DNA of 64,000 bases from Gadus chalcogrammus. Lineage: Eukaryota; Chordata; Actinopteri; Gadiformes; Gadidae. The notes under the pieces were generated by a model. The model ran no database searches. It saw only the letters and a list, made by a program, of their open reading frames with translations, and was not told the origin of the DNA. The translations under genes were made by a program, and so were the position numbers. Positions 51,701-64,000 of this stretch are shown one piece after another; within the stretch, counting starts at the first letter, position 1; each line of letters begins with the position of its first letter. The stretch covers positions 14,076,990 through 14,140,989 of the forward strand of contig NC_079419.1 in the NCBI RefSeq assembly GCF_026213295.1, written 5' to 3'.

Positions 51701-51909
51701 CTGGGGAAAACAGACAATATGTAATCTAAACCTTTATTAAGGGTTGTATTCAATAACTGGGGTTAGATTCTTAACTAACATATCCTTGTTAAATGACAGC
51801 ATTGCAACATTAATGCAGTTATCTCAGATCTCACATAGTAGAGATTCTAATTCAGGAAACAAAATTAGTTGTTTTGGTTGTTTGTATATGGTATTATCCA
51901 ACAACGGCC
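48756..51909. other. Gene-poor interval between the snoRNA host and the TRIM gene
   Basis: No convincing exon. Around 49530-49600, TTTATTTAACCAGG and CCTTGCCAAGATGGAAGGC resemble a common fish interspersed repeat. Around 49830-49880 there is another repeat-like stretch. From 50590 to 51170 lie copies of sequences that recur at 54453-55180. TTTATT at 51733-51738 (AATAAA on the minus strand) is a likely poly(A) signal of the TRIM gene. Confidence 0.5.
50590..51170. repeat. Left copy of a duplicated flank around the TRIM gene
   Basis: Segment A (about 50590-50790, with GCTTTTCACCGTCTCTTAAA) and segment B (about 50811-51170, with GGGATCCAAGGGGCTGGAAG) recur on the other side of the TRIM gene in the opposite order: B' at 54453-54775, A' at 54970-55180. 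All are direct copies, roughly 85-90 percent alike by eye. Confidence 0.75.
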
Positions 51910-53535
51910 CTAGTCTGTTTGATTGACAGGTGAGATGATGAGGGGGGCAGAGTTGTTACCCCCATAATTATGGTGACCTGGGAAGAGGATTGGATAAAGA
52001 GGCTCACTAAAGGTGCAGCCAGTAGCAGAGTAGATATGAACCCTGGCTTCCACATCATAGAAGGACACCAGACCCTCATCATAATCAACAAACACCCCCA
52101 CCTTCTGGAGCCCAGCTCCCAGAGGGAGATGGACGTTTGGGTTATCTCTGAATATCAACCCATCCGTGTCAGATAAAAGAGTCCAGTAACCCGCCTCAGG
52201 GGTCGTTTTTATCCTACATTTTCTGTTGATGGACTCTCTTGCCACTCCTAAACGCCACAAAGTCTTGCCTTCAACCTGGACCTCAAAGTAAAATCGACCT
52301 AAGGAGAAGCTCTGCCTCGTGAGAACATATATATAATTTGTAAATCTCTTAGGGTTATCTGGGAGATTCTTATCTACACCTCCATCATGTACTTGTTTCC
52401 CATCCTCAGACAGGATGAGACTGGAAGCAGCTGTATCAGGATCCAGAGTCAAATCTACTTCATACTGCTGGACCCTCTTCAGTTCAGAATCATGCAGCTT
52501 CTTCATCTCCATGTTCAGTGTCCCCTCCAGCTTATCCAGGGATCTCCTCAAGGTCCCTACGTAAGAAGGAGGACAGACCTCCACTGTGGTCCAGTCCCTG
52601 GTGGCTGGAGGATTCTTCAGGGATCTGAAGGCCTGGAGGAAGTGGAGGTGGTCTTTAGTGTGTGAGATCTGCTTGACCTCTGAGCTTCTATTGGTCAGAT
52701 CTTCCATTTCCTGCTCCAGCTCTTTGATGAGGTCTTCAGCTTGTTTCTCCATGGATTTCACTCTCTCTTTAACCGTTTGGTTGAAATCTTCCCAGCACTT
52801 TTCAACACAGCCTATCAGAGCAGTGAAGACCTGCCCACCATCGGCTATCTCTCTGTCTGCGTCTTTGTTGCTCAGATCTACTGTGTCTTTGATCTCCTTA
52901 ATCTTTAGTTTTCTCTCCTGGATCATATGCGGAACTTCAACCTCTATCATCCCCAGTTGAGCCGTCTTTACTTCATATTCCTCCTTAAGAGGTACAACAG
53001 AATGGGACTTGTGGTCTGTCTCTGTGCAGAACTGACACACACACACCTGTTCAGTCTGGCAGAAGAGCTCCAGAAGTCTGTCGTGTTTCTTACACATCCT
53101 GTCTTCCAGACGGTCCATAGGCTCGACCAACCGATGTTTCTGTAAGCGAGCGACTCTCTGATGTGGTTCCAGGTGGGTTTGGCAGTAAGAGGTAAAACAC
53201 ACTAGGCAGGACTTCACAGCCTTCTGCTGGGTCCCACTACAGACGTCACAGGGAACTTCTGCTTGTTCAACAAAAGGCTGCTCTTTAACTCGTAAAAACG
53301 TTCTAAACTGGGCAGCCAGCTCTGATAAGAAGATATTGACCCGTAAGTCAGGTCTTGTGTGGAAAATTTCGTTGCAAACAGGACATTTGTAATGGACTTG
53401 TTCATCCCAGAACTTTGCAATACAGGTTCTGCAGAAGTTGTGTCCACATGCGGTGGTAACTGGACTGTTGAACACATCCAGACAGATGGAACATGAAAAG
53501 TTCTCTTCGGACCAGAAAGTGTTAGCACAGGCCAT
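51910..53535 (-). CDS. TRIM family E3 ubiquitin ligase (RING, B-boxes, coiled coil, PRY-SPRY)
   Basis: A single coding exon encodes 541 residues starting MACANTFWSEENFS. The acceptor TGTGTCTAG directly precedes GAATGG, so a 5' untranslated exon lies upstream (its donor is near 53645, AACAAG|GTGAGC). That is why this Met is preferred over the longer open frame. Domains: RING (about 15-55, CSICLDVF to CPVC), first B-box (CDVC...CLVC), second B-box (CKKHDRLLELFCQTEQVCVC), coiled coil with EKQAEDLIKELEQEMEDL, and PRY-SPRY (DLTLDPDTAASSLILSEDGK to SEPLYPILFP). Fish have large expanded TRIM sets of this kind, many with antiviral or signalling roles; the closest family (TRIM16/25/39-like) cannot be fixed here. 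The ligase is intact, with no breaks. Confidence 0.92.
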   Translation of the reverse strand: MACANTFWSEENFSCSICLDVFNSPVTTACGHNFCRTCIAKFWDEQVHYKCPVCNEIFHTRPDLRVNIFLSELAAQFRTFLRVKEQPFVEQAEVPCDVCSGTQQKAVKSCLVCFTSYCQTHLEPHQRVARLQKHRLVEPMDRLEDRMCKKHDRLLELFCQTEQVCVCQFCTETDHKSHSVVPLKEEYEVKTAQLGMIEVEVPHMIQERKLKIKEIKDTVDLSNKDADREIADGGQVFTALIGCVEKCWEDFNQTVKERVKSMEKQAEDLIKELEQEMEDLTNRSSEVKQISHTKDHLHFLQAFRSLKNPPATRDWTTVEVCPPSYVGTLRRSLDKLEGTLNMEMKKLHDSELKRVQQYEVDLTLDPDTAASSLILSEDGKQVHDGGVDKNLPDNPKRFTNYIYVLTRQSFSLGRFYFEVQVEGKTLWRLGVARESINRKCRIKTTPEAGYWTLLSDTDGLIFRDNPNVHLPLGAGLQKVGVFVDYDEGLVSFYDVEARVHIYSATGCTFSEPLYPILFPGHHNYGGNNSAPLIISPVNQTD

Positions 53536-53716
53536 TCCTAGACACAGACGACAAGGTTTATTTATTGAGCAATTATATATTTCTAATTCAAATACAGGAA
53601 GAGAGGTTTTAACTACTCCACAAAGTTGTATTGTTTTGCTCACCTTGTTATTACTGTCTGTCGGACTATTAATTCCAAAATGCGTTTTATTCCTTGCCTG
53701 GAAGAGAGAACTTCCA

Positions 53717-53757
53717 CGTCGGTTTCTTTGGTTTCTCTGAACCTAAAGTTTCGTTTC
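53717..53757 (-). promoter_or_regulatory. Interferon-response-like motifs upstream of the TRIM gene
   Basis: Read on the gene strand the sequence contains GGAAACGAAACT and, close by, GAGAAACCAAAGAAACC. These are GAAA repeats like those bound by IRFs. The first has a 1-base spacing between GAAA units, where the ISRE standard has 2, so it is only ISRE-like. They lie just upstream of the inferred 5' exon. Confidence 0.4.
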
Positions 53758-54176
53758 CTCAACAAGACATCCACTCCTCTCCTCCCCTGACACCTGGCCC
53801 CTCCCCTAACGCCTGGCTCCTCCCATAACACCTGGCTCCTCCCCGACGGCACACGCACATGGCGTCACTCACTGCAATTGTGTCGGCCTCTTCAAATGCG
53901 TTGATGTGTGTTCTCCTCTTTCTGGAGTTAAAAGAGCTGGTGCAAAACGAGAGACATTGGGGGGATTTAGTGGGGATTTGCGACTGTAACCGTGATGATT
54001 GACCGGTGTTGATCTATCCGGGTTTCCGGGGCTTCCCCGAATACTTTTTTATCCAACCCCGGGCCCGATCCGATTTTCAACAGAAACAGACAGAGAGCAA
54101 AGAGCTGTTTATTGGCGCTACGCTGCTGTAGGAACTTTCCCCGATGTGCACGCGCACAGTGCACACACGAGCAGCA

Positions 54177-54177
<1 letters not shown>

Positions 54178-54262
<85 letters not shown>
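54178..54262. repeat. AC microsatellite
   Basis: An uninterrupted (CA)n run between the TRIM gene and its right-hand duplicated flank. No gene feature is attached to it. Confidence 0.95.
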
Positions 54263-54265
<3 letters not shown>

Positions 54266-54452
54266 CTCACTTCAAACTAAAGATATTTCCCATGAGCTGT
54301 TACCAGCATAACCATTGGATTATATATGTGATTTATTCATCATAATTCAAAATATTCTGTTCTTCAGAGGACTGAGCTGGTCCACCAAGCCACCAGTGAG
54401 TGGAGGAAGAGCCAGCGGGAGGAACTGACGTCAGGTGCAGGAAACCATAGAG

Positions 54453-55180
54453 ACCTGCTGGGATCCAAGGGGCTGGAAGAACCTTCCAGGTGTGCTGCTA
54501 GGATAACCAACAGTGGGCTCTGGAGAAACATCTGCTCAGCTTCGAGGATATCAACTGAAGAAACAGGAAGAATCATCGGATGAACACACGAGAACATGCA
54601 GTTGGTTCGACTGAGTTGTTCATTACCATTATGCTTTAACAACAAATATAACTGAAAAAGAATCACTTACACAGTAAATCAAAAGTACAGATCATTAACA
54701 GTTGTCTTTGGCTGTCTTTGCGACTTTATTTCTAAAAGGCGACTGACAACACTCTTGGCGAATTATCCAGACCATCAGGGAGAAGGTGAAACACATATTA
54801 AACGTGTGAGGGGTTATCATTCCCATTCTGCTGGCTGCTCAGAGGTATCGTGGTCCACGGCTCTCGTGCCAACAGCGTAGGGGTCTCTCCCTCTCCTCGC
54901 GCCGTCTATCCGGATTCCGGCGAATATCAAACCTGCTGCTCACTTTTACCTGCTACAAAACGGAGAAACGTTCGTTTATTTTTCAACATCAGCTCAATGG
55001 TTTTTGGAAACAGACTGTCTGTAGTGATCTTACCAAGCTTTTCACCGTCTCTTAAAACAACATGCGCATCTTGCAGGCAGGCAAATGTGAAAGGTCTGAT
55101 AACCTATGACGTCACCTGCCGGCAGCGCAGGTAGACGATGCTACAAACTATAGGCTACTTCTATATTATTACTTTTAGAC
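54453..55180. repeat. Right copy of the duplicated flank around the TRIM gene
   Basis: Segment B' (about 54453-54775) and segment A' (about 54970-55180) match the sequences at 50811-51170 and 50590-50790. About 190 bases of sequence not found in the left copy lie between them. Confidence 0.75.
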
Positions 55181-56214
55181 ATTTTTTATTCTCGAATAAT
55201 TGAGTCACACGTTCATTTTCGCCTCTTAGCAGCAAGTGCTAAGAGGCGAACTTAACACCCATTCTAACATTTGCATTACGAAATTGTAGGCCTACAACTG
55301 ACAATTAATCATCAACTGATAAATTCTCGCTCTTGTTCAACCATCGCAAGCAGTTCTAATAACGGATTAATTTGATTCAGCAATCTGTTTTTCCGGTTTT
55401 ATGTCATAGCCTACGAACGTTTTTGGAACACTCTTATTACGGAAGAAGGGGTTTACGGAAGAAAAAGACAAGAGCTTCCGAACCTCCGATCTGCTCCGAA
55501 GGCGGCATAGCGCCCAGGGGGGGCGCCTGATGCCTGATGTCTGCATGATGGAGGCTCTGGTTGCAAATTACTGCCATCTAGTGAAAGAAGGAGGAACTTT
55601 GCCAATATGGTAAAATGACCCCATGGCCCGGAAGCCGTACAGTGATCATTGATAATTTATATGGCGTGGTTCCCGCCGTAGTCTTCTATTTACTACCAGA
55701 AAGTCGAGTAAACCGGACGGAATGGAGAACGATCCGTGTTTACCGGTAATTCAACTGCACGACTTTATCAAGTTTGAGTCTGGCATCTTTGGAGCATGTG
55801 TCGATGTGATGCTGTTATCTTACTATGGTTAAATGATCCTGGTAGCCAGTACACAGGCGTCTGAAATATGCAGAGGCCAACTTGGGTAAACATGTTGTGC
55901 CTGGGGTAACGTGATATCTCGCATGTCAACCCTAAAAGTCTGTTCGGTTGCACATACAACTTCTGTGCAGGGGCGTAAGTTAAGTTTGAACAATGGATGA
56001 AGAAAAGGCACAACTTTATGCACAAAGTTGTGCCTTTTCTTCACCCAATAATGCTGGATGCGTCTTTTTTAAATTAAAAAGTAAAATAAATTATTTACTC
56101 TTCAGTCATCATTGATATGAATTTATTTGGTTGGGTCAAACAGTAGGTGCCGGTGCATTCATGCATCCAATGTATCCACCCTCAACATGTGCACCCATTT
56201 CTGCTGTCCCCAAA
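55181..56214. other. Interval upstream of the second zinc finger gene
   Basis: No sure exon. Two short perfect hairpins stand out: CGCCTCTTAGCA/TGCTAAGAGGCG (55220-55248) and GAAGAAAAGGCACAACTTT with its complement (55999-56042). An ATG at 55724 (MENDPCLP) could be the first exon of the zinc finger gene, because many fish zinc finger proteins begin similarly, but I could not place a good donor. Confidence 0.4.
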
Positions 56215-56218
56215 ATCC

Positions 56219-56818
56219 CGACGCTGAAGTTGGCATCCGATTCGCAGCATCCGATTCGGCTTGAAAACCACTTAGAATCTTCAAATCGGTCCTGATTGAA
56301 AACCACTACACCTAGACTCTTCAAATTTGGACTACATTATCACAGTGAGGCTATACATTATGTAAAACATAGTTTCAGATTTGTGAAACCTTTACCCTAT
56401 TTGTGAAAATGCAATACAGGCTTATTTGAATGCTTTTTTAAGGGGTCCAGACCGCATTGCATTTTCACAAATAGGGTAAATGTTTCACAAATCTGAAACT
56501 ATGTTTTACATAATGTATAGCCTCACTGTGTTAATTTAGTCTAGATTTGAAGAGTCTAGGTGTAGTGGTTTTCAATCAGGACCCGTTCTAATGCAGTCTG
56601 GACCCCTAAAAAGCATTAAAATGAGCCTGTATTGCATTTTCACAAATAGAAAAAAGGTTTCACAAATCTGTAACTATGTTTATTATAATGTATAGCCTCA
56701 CTGTGATAATTTAGTCCAGATTTGAAGAGTCTAGGTGTAGTGGTTTTCAATCAGGACCGATTTAAAGTGGACCAGCTGCTGAATCGGATGCTGCGAATCG
56801 GATGCCAACTTCAGCGTC
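56219..56818. repeat. Compound palindrome (inverted plus direct repeats)
   Basis: The sequence at 56219-56330 recurs inverted at 56530-56570 and in full at 56700-56818 (for example CGACGCTGAAGTTGGCATCC against its complement). Inside, 56341-56446 and 56447-56532 form a near-perfect hairpin of about 90-base arms. A partial direct copy follows at 56600-56710. This is a foldback element with one arm duplicated; the last copy ends about 60 bases before a zinc finger exon. Confidence 0.8.
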
Positions 56819-56881
56819 GTCCCAAAATCCTTGTTTCCCAGTCTTGTCAAGAGTATAATCTCTTGGATCGTCTACTTCCAG

Positions 56882-59133
56882 GGATCCAAAGACAAACCCA
56901 ACGGCATCCTGATTATAACAGAACCGGACTCTGAGGGAGTCTGTCCATACCCGGTCCTTCGGAGGCTCTCAGTCCGACTGAGAGACTGCAGCTCCAGGCT
57001 GGGCGCACAGGACAGCAAATATCTCCGTAAGAAATCAGCCCATTCATAATAAAATAAATGCTGTTAAATACACAGAGAATACATAATTAAAAAAATATAT
57101 GCAAACAAAAAATGCATATGTAATATAATGCAAATATAGAAGGCTATAAGCATTAATCATTAAAAGCATTAAAAAAAATGCTTAAAGCATTAAGCATTAA
57201 GCATTGAAAGAAAATGAATTCTGATATCTGTGGACCAATGAATATAAGATGCTGCGCAGAGAAACGCCCTCAGAAACCTTTATTCGGGTTTCCACACAAA
57301 ATTCCAGATGTATATAAAAACCTGCAAGAATATGCATATTTCTAGCAATCAGTCAGTTTGACAAATACAGATAATTATGGGTGTTCGTTAAAACATGTTT
57401 GGTCAATTTTGGTTGTTGGCAGGTGTAGACTCTGAGCTTGTCCACGTGGCCACAAGCTCATGACATTTGGGATGGACAACCAATAAACAGGTGCTGTTGT
57501 GCTACGCACCGGTGAACATCTTGGAAAATTTCAGCAATTCTATGTACACCGATTTCCAGCCTTCTGCTGAGCATTAATTTGTGTCGAAACCTACGCAGAG
57601 TTCTGTGCATGTGGCCCCAGGAGTTTGTCTTGGTTGTTTAGAGAGGCACATTTTTTAAGTTTGAAGAAGCTCGTACAGTTCTCCGCAGGCAAGTAATCCA
57701 TCCTCCAAACTTACCTGCATGTTCGAGAGGATGCTTGACCGGGCCGGTGAGACCCCCTTACCAATCTGGTCTTTAACCTTTAACCTGTGACCCCTACAGG
57801 AGACCGCCTGGAAAGGCTGAAGACGAGGAAGGGGCGCGGGATGTCAAACATTGGCCGGAAGATGATCTACTGCTCCATGTGCAGGAAGGGCTTCTACAAG
57901 CAGGCCCACATGGAGGCCCATCGCCGGGTCCACTGCGGCCTCCCGCCCAATCAGTGCTGGCAGTGCGGCAAGACCTACCCCACCCTACAAAGCCTGGTGC
58001 TGCACCAGCAGACCCACGGCCGCAAGGAGCAGTACCGGTGCTCCCACTGCGACAAGAGCTTTGTCCTCAAGCGAGACTGGAAGGCCCACCACCGCACCCA
58101 CTCCGGCACCATGCCCTTCAAGTGCTGGTTCTGCCAGGACGGCTTCAGCCACCAGGAAGCGCTGGACCAGCACCTGGACTCGCACAAAGACGAGGAATGC
58201 TACCGCTGCAAGGTTTGTGACAAGCGGTTCATCTCCTACCAGGGCTTGAACGCCCACTGCCAGTCACACCAGAGGAGGCAGCTGCTGTCGTGCGCCCAGT
58301 GCGACAAAGCCTTCAGCAATCCACAGAGCCTGAAGGTCCACCAGGTGACTCACTCCAGCCAGAAGCCGCACGTGTGTCCGGTGTGTGGGAAGGACTTCAA
58401 GCTGCCGGGGGGCCTGCAGTCCCACCTGCTGACCCACGGGGAGGAACGGGCCTATCGTTGCTCCTGGTGCGACAAGCGGTTCAAGCGGCTGCAGGGCCTC
58501 CAGCTGCACCACCTCGTGCACCTGGGCATCAAGCGCTTTGAGTGCGCCGAGTGCGGCAAGCGCTTCACGCAGCAGTCGCACCTGACGGCCCACCGGACCA
58601 CGCACACGGGGGAGCGGCCGTTCCTCTGCACGGCGTGCGGCAAGCGCTTCACGCAGTCCTCCCACATGCGCTCGCACACCAGGCTCTTCCACTGCGACGA
58701 CAAGCCCTTTGCGTGCGACGACTGCGGCAAGAGCTTCGCCATCGCCCACTACCTGAAGATGCACCGTCTGAGTCACACCAAGGAGAAGCTGTACAGCTGC
58801 TCCTACTGCAACAAGGCCTTCTCCTACCGCAACTCGTGGAAGGCGCACGAGAGGACCCACACGGGGGAGAAGCCCTTCCAGTGCGGCGAGTGCGGGGAGA
58901 GGTTCGTGACGTCGGCTGGCCTGCAGTGCCACCGGCGGTCGCGGCACACGCGAGAGAAGAGCCACTACTGCGCCACCTGCGGCCGGTTCTTCATGACCGG
59001 CTCGCAGCTCCGCCTGCATGAGCTCAGCCACAGCAAGGAGCGGCCGCACGCCTGCCGCTGCGGCAAGGGCTTCAAGACCAAAGGGGTGCTGAAGAAACAC
59101 GTCAAGACCTACCCCGACCACCAGGACCTCTGA
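56882..59133 (+). CDS. C2H2 zinc finger protein, about 14 fingers (5' exons not found)
   Basis: Two exons are supported: 56882-57026 (acceptor CTTCCAG, donor GTAAGA, phase 1) and 57800-59133 (acceptor CCCCTACAG). They join to an open frame through an Arg codon split between them. The first encodes GSKDKPNGILIITEPDSEGV and a VLRRLSVRLRDC segment. The second encodes 14 tandem C2H2 fingers, from YCSMCRKGFYKQAHMEAH to YCATCGRFFMTGSQLRLHEL, many with TGE(K/R)PF-type linkers. A fifteenth is degenerate: it begins HACRCGKGF, with one residue between its cysteines. It is a probable DNA-binding regulator. The start codon and upstream exons were not identified. Stop TGA at 59131-59133. Confidence 0.82.
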
Positions 59134-59200
59134 GGGGGTCCGGTCACGCTCACTCAACCCTGGGAGGATCATGCAGGTTCATGGACTCGGATCATCAAGA

Positions 59201-59336
<136 letters not shown>

Positions 59337-59345
59337 CATTCATAA

Positions 59346-59519
59346 ATTATACTTTTTATGAATGAAACAAAGTCACAAGATTCACAAACAATTCACATGA
59401 ATACAAACACAATCAACTCAATCTAATATAATATGAATAGATTTAGTCCTATTTACAGCTCTGTCTAATGATCAAATGTTGTAAATAACACTAGCCCTAA
59501 CAGACAGGGTTGTATCCTA

Positions 59520-59613
<94 letters not shown>
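59346..59613. repeat. Source or sister copy of a segment duplicated in ttc19 intron 2
   Basis: About 175 bases starting AATTATACTTTTTATGAATG and ending TTGTATCCTATC, followed by (GT)n (59522-59613), match 62459-62765 almost perfectly. The main difference is an extra CCCTAA-like hexamer in the ttc19 copy. Confidence 0.9.
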
Positions 59614-59615
<2 letters not shown>

Positions 59616-61326
59616 TTGGAAGATGCACCAAAGGAAATATGGAGGTGGGATCACTTAAAATGTGTTGACCTCAGGTGTGCAGTACTATAAACACTTTATT
59701 TATTTTTGTCTGAACGAATGCGTGTAAATTCAATGTTTGAGTTTAACATTTGTTGGCTGTTAATGCCAAATAAAAATCAATAATTAAAGGGCCCTATTTT
59801 AACATCAGGCTGGTCCTTGGTGTTGGACCAAGGAAGGCCTTATTAGTTGGTTGTGTTTGTTGGCATGTTTAGAAGGGGCTGTATGTGGGACAAATGTGGA
59901 CTATGAAGGTGTTTATTTTGGTACCTGTCGTATTTGTGATGCATTTTTGTGGATCAATAAGTATTATTTTTTTAAAAATGAACAGCCGGGATCTGTTACT
60001 ATAACTTTATTTTTTGCGAATGGTTTATATTGGTGTGAAGATATGTTTAGTTGCAACGGTGATGGCCTGCATTATCTCACAATAAAAACTGGTCCTCGTT
60101 CTCCTGAAAGTCAACACACGGCAGTGTAACTACAATATTGTCCTTAAAACTCCAGCCATGACTTTGGAAAGTTAATAGATATTTTATTTTGAAGCAACGT
60201 CTTCAGTGCACTGTGAACGTCAATGCATGTACCCTACCTCTTCCTCAAAACAGCATTCAAATCAAACCCTTAATTCTATTAAGGTTAGGGCGCATACGTG
60301 TTTATCTTCATTCAATATTTATTAAATTACAAAACGGTTAGTGTAGTCATTTAGCAGGCGCCCATTCAAAGTGTCCGAAAAACCTCATCCAAGATATTTT
60401 GAAGAACTAAAAGTCCTAGTTATTCCATGTTGCATCACTTATCAAAGATTCTGAAGTAGGCTTCAACACGACGAACATTTGATCTGATCAGTAGCGATAG
60501 GCGAAAAGGTACTCTTATAATAATTCAAATGGACAAATATTCCTTGGATTGGAAGCTATGTAAACTATACCAAAGACCCTACGAAGCTGAATTGAGCTCC
60601 CGATTCACATCCACCTATATATTTGCAGCTATGTGCGACCAGGAACTATAAGTCTATTTTTTCGGACCGTTTTTTAATGGCACACTGGTTACCAATGGTA
60701 CTGTGTAAATTATGTTTATGAATCAAAACAATGTATTTGTAATTATTTATCTATTATGGGGCATGTATCTACCAGTAAAGTATTCAGTCTGGCGGCCGGA
60801 AAGGGACCATGAATATTTTTCATTTTCTAATCAATGGACAACTGAAAATCCAGAAAGCCTGATCCTTATTCGCATTTAAACAATGAGAAAGATTAGGGCT
60901 GATGCCTGATGCGCTCGAGTCTCAATGAGAAAGTTAACAGCATCCCTAATGACTTTGGGCCGCCCGTGTCAAAGTTCACACGTGATGACGTTCCTCAGTA
61001 TAGGATTCTATCGCCCAAATGATTTTCCCACTCAAAATCTTCTATAATAGGTCCATGCTCAGAACCGATCTTAAAAACGTCTGTACGCTCTATTTAAGGC
61101 TTAGCATTCCACTGGTTAAATCACGTTGGCCCCCCCCAAAACATGTATGTTATATGCTATGGTATGACAAAAAATAGATTAAAAATTACAAAAACATTAA
61201 AAAGATATACTCGTTTCCTGGTTGCACATTAATAATTGATGTATCTTCTCCATGGCAGCTGATTATCAAACTCGACTACGTCACATAACGTCACGTGCCC
61301 CCACGTCAGTTTTGTAAACATCAAAC
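59614..61326. other. Intergenic region upstream of ttc19
   Basis: No convincing exon. AT-rich with a GGGCCCTATTTTAACA-like end near 59788 that resembles the GGGCCC MITE tips seen in cdyl. The last 80 bases before 61327 contain CACGTCAG/TCACGTG-type motifs near the ttc19 start. Confidence 0.45.

Positions 61327-64000
<2,674 letters not shown>

Noticed and set aside
54364..54666. 100-residue minus-strand frame, considered as a remnant of a second TRIM gene
   Set aside because: It has no RING, B-box or SPRY motif; the segment is part of the duplicated flank B'.
55724..55833. First exon of the second zinc finger gene starting MENDPCLP
   Set aside because: The start resembles fish zinc finger proteins, but no good donor follows and the frame ends soon, so it is mentioned only as a possibility.
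58264..59172. 302-residue minus-strand frame opposite the zinc fingers
   Set aside because: It is a GC-rich shadow of the strongly coding finger exon on the plus strand.

Overview
The window is vertebrate nuclear DNA, almost certainly from a ray-finned fish. The genes have many short exons with GT-AG introns, there are snoRNAs in introns, a fish-type TRIM ligase, fish-like SINE and LINE tails, many MITE-like foldbacks and a very high density of long AC/GT microsatellites (at least 14 arrays). Such dense dinucleotide repeats recall cod-like fishes, but that is only an inference. No bacterial or viral genes were seen.

Layout. 1-2552 (+): last intron and last exon of a classical cadherin, with a 23-bp minisatellite against the splice acceptor. 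2996-7157: a dead DNA transposon with about 340-bp inverted ends and a perfect 6-bp target duplication. 8238-13052 (+): dnajc1, 12 exons, complete. 14269-19897 (-): riok1, 17 exons, complete. 20100-20816 (+): lyrm4, head-to-head with riok1. 21427-24706 (+): rpp40, 8 exons. 25526-30477 (-): cdyl, 7 exons, convergent with rpp40. 32097-40397 (-): a tmx3-type protein disulfide isomerase, 16 exons, with an unusual CAFC active site. 41015-44438 (-): a six-finger C2H2 protein, 7 exons. 45700-48755 (+): a probable non-coding snoRNA host gene with six related C/D-box snoRNAs, one per intron, plus one truncated copy. 51910-53535 (-): a TRIM ligase with a single coding exon. 56882-59133 (+): a C2H2 protein with about 14 fingers. 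61327 to the window end (+): ttc19, its first seven exons, running off the edge.

The block lyrm4-rpp40-cdyl keeps the gene order and relative orientation known from human 6p25, although the ppp1r3g gene found between LYRM4 and RPP40 in mammals is not visible here. The other genes are not functionally linked: RIO kinase (40S maturation), RNase P subunit, snoRNA host, Fe-S cluster assembly factor, respiratory chain assembly factor, ER chaperones and transcriptional regulators are mostly housekeeping.

All exon boundaries were read by eye from splice signals, codon phase and remembered family sequences. In every multi-exon gene the exon phases add up to an open frame. The most interesting material is the duplicated snoRNA cluster, the transposon with an exact target duplication, and three in-frame exons whose splice acceptor is formed by a GT microsatellite.
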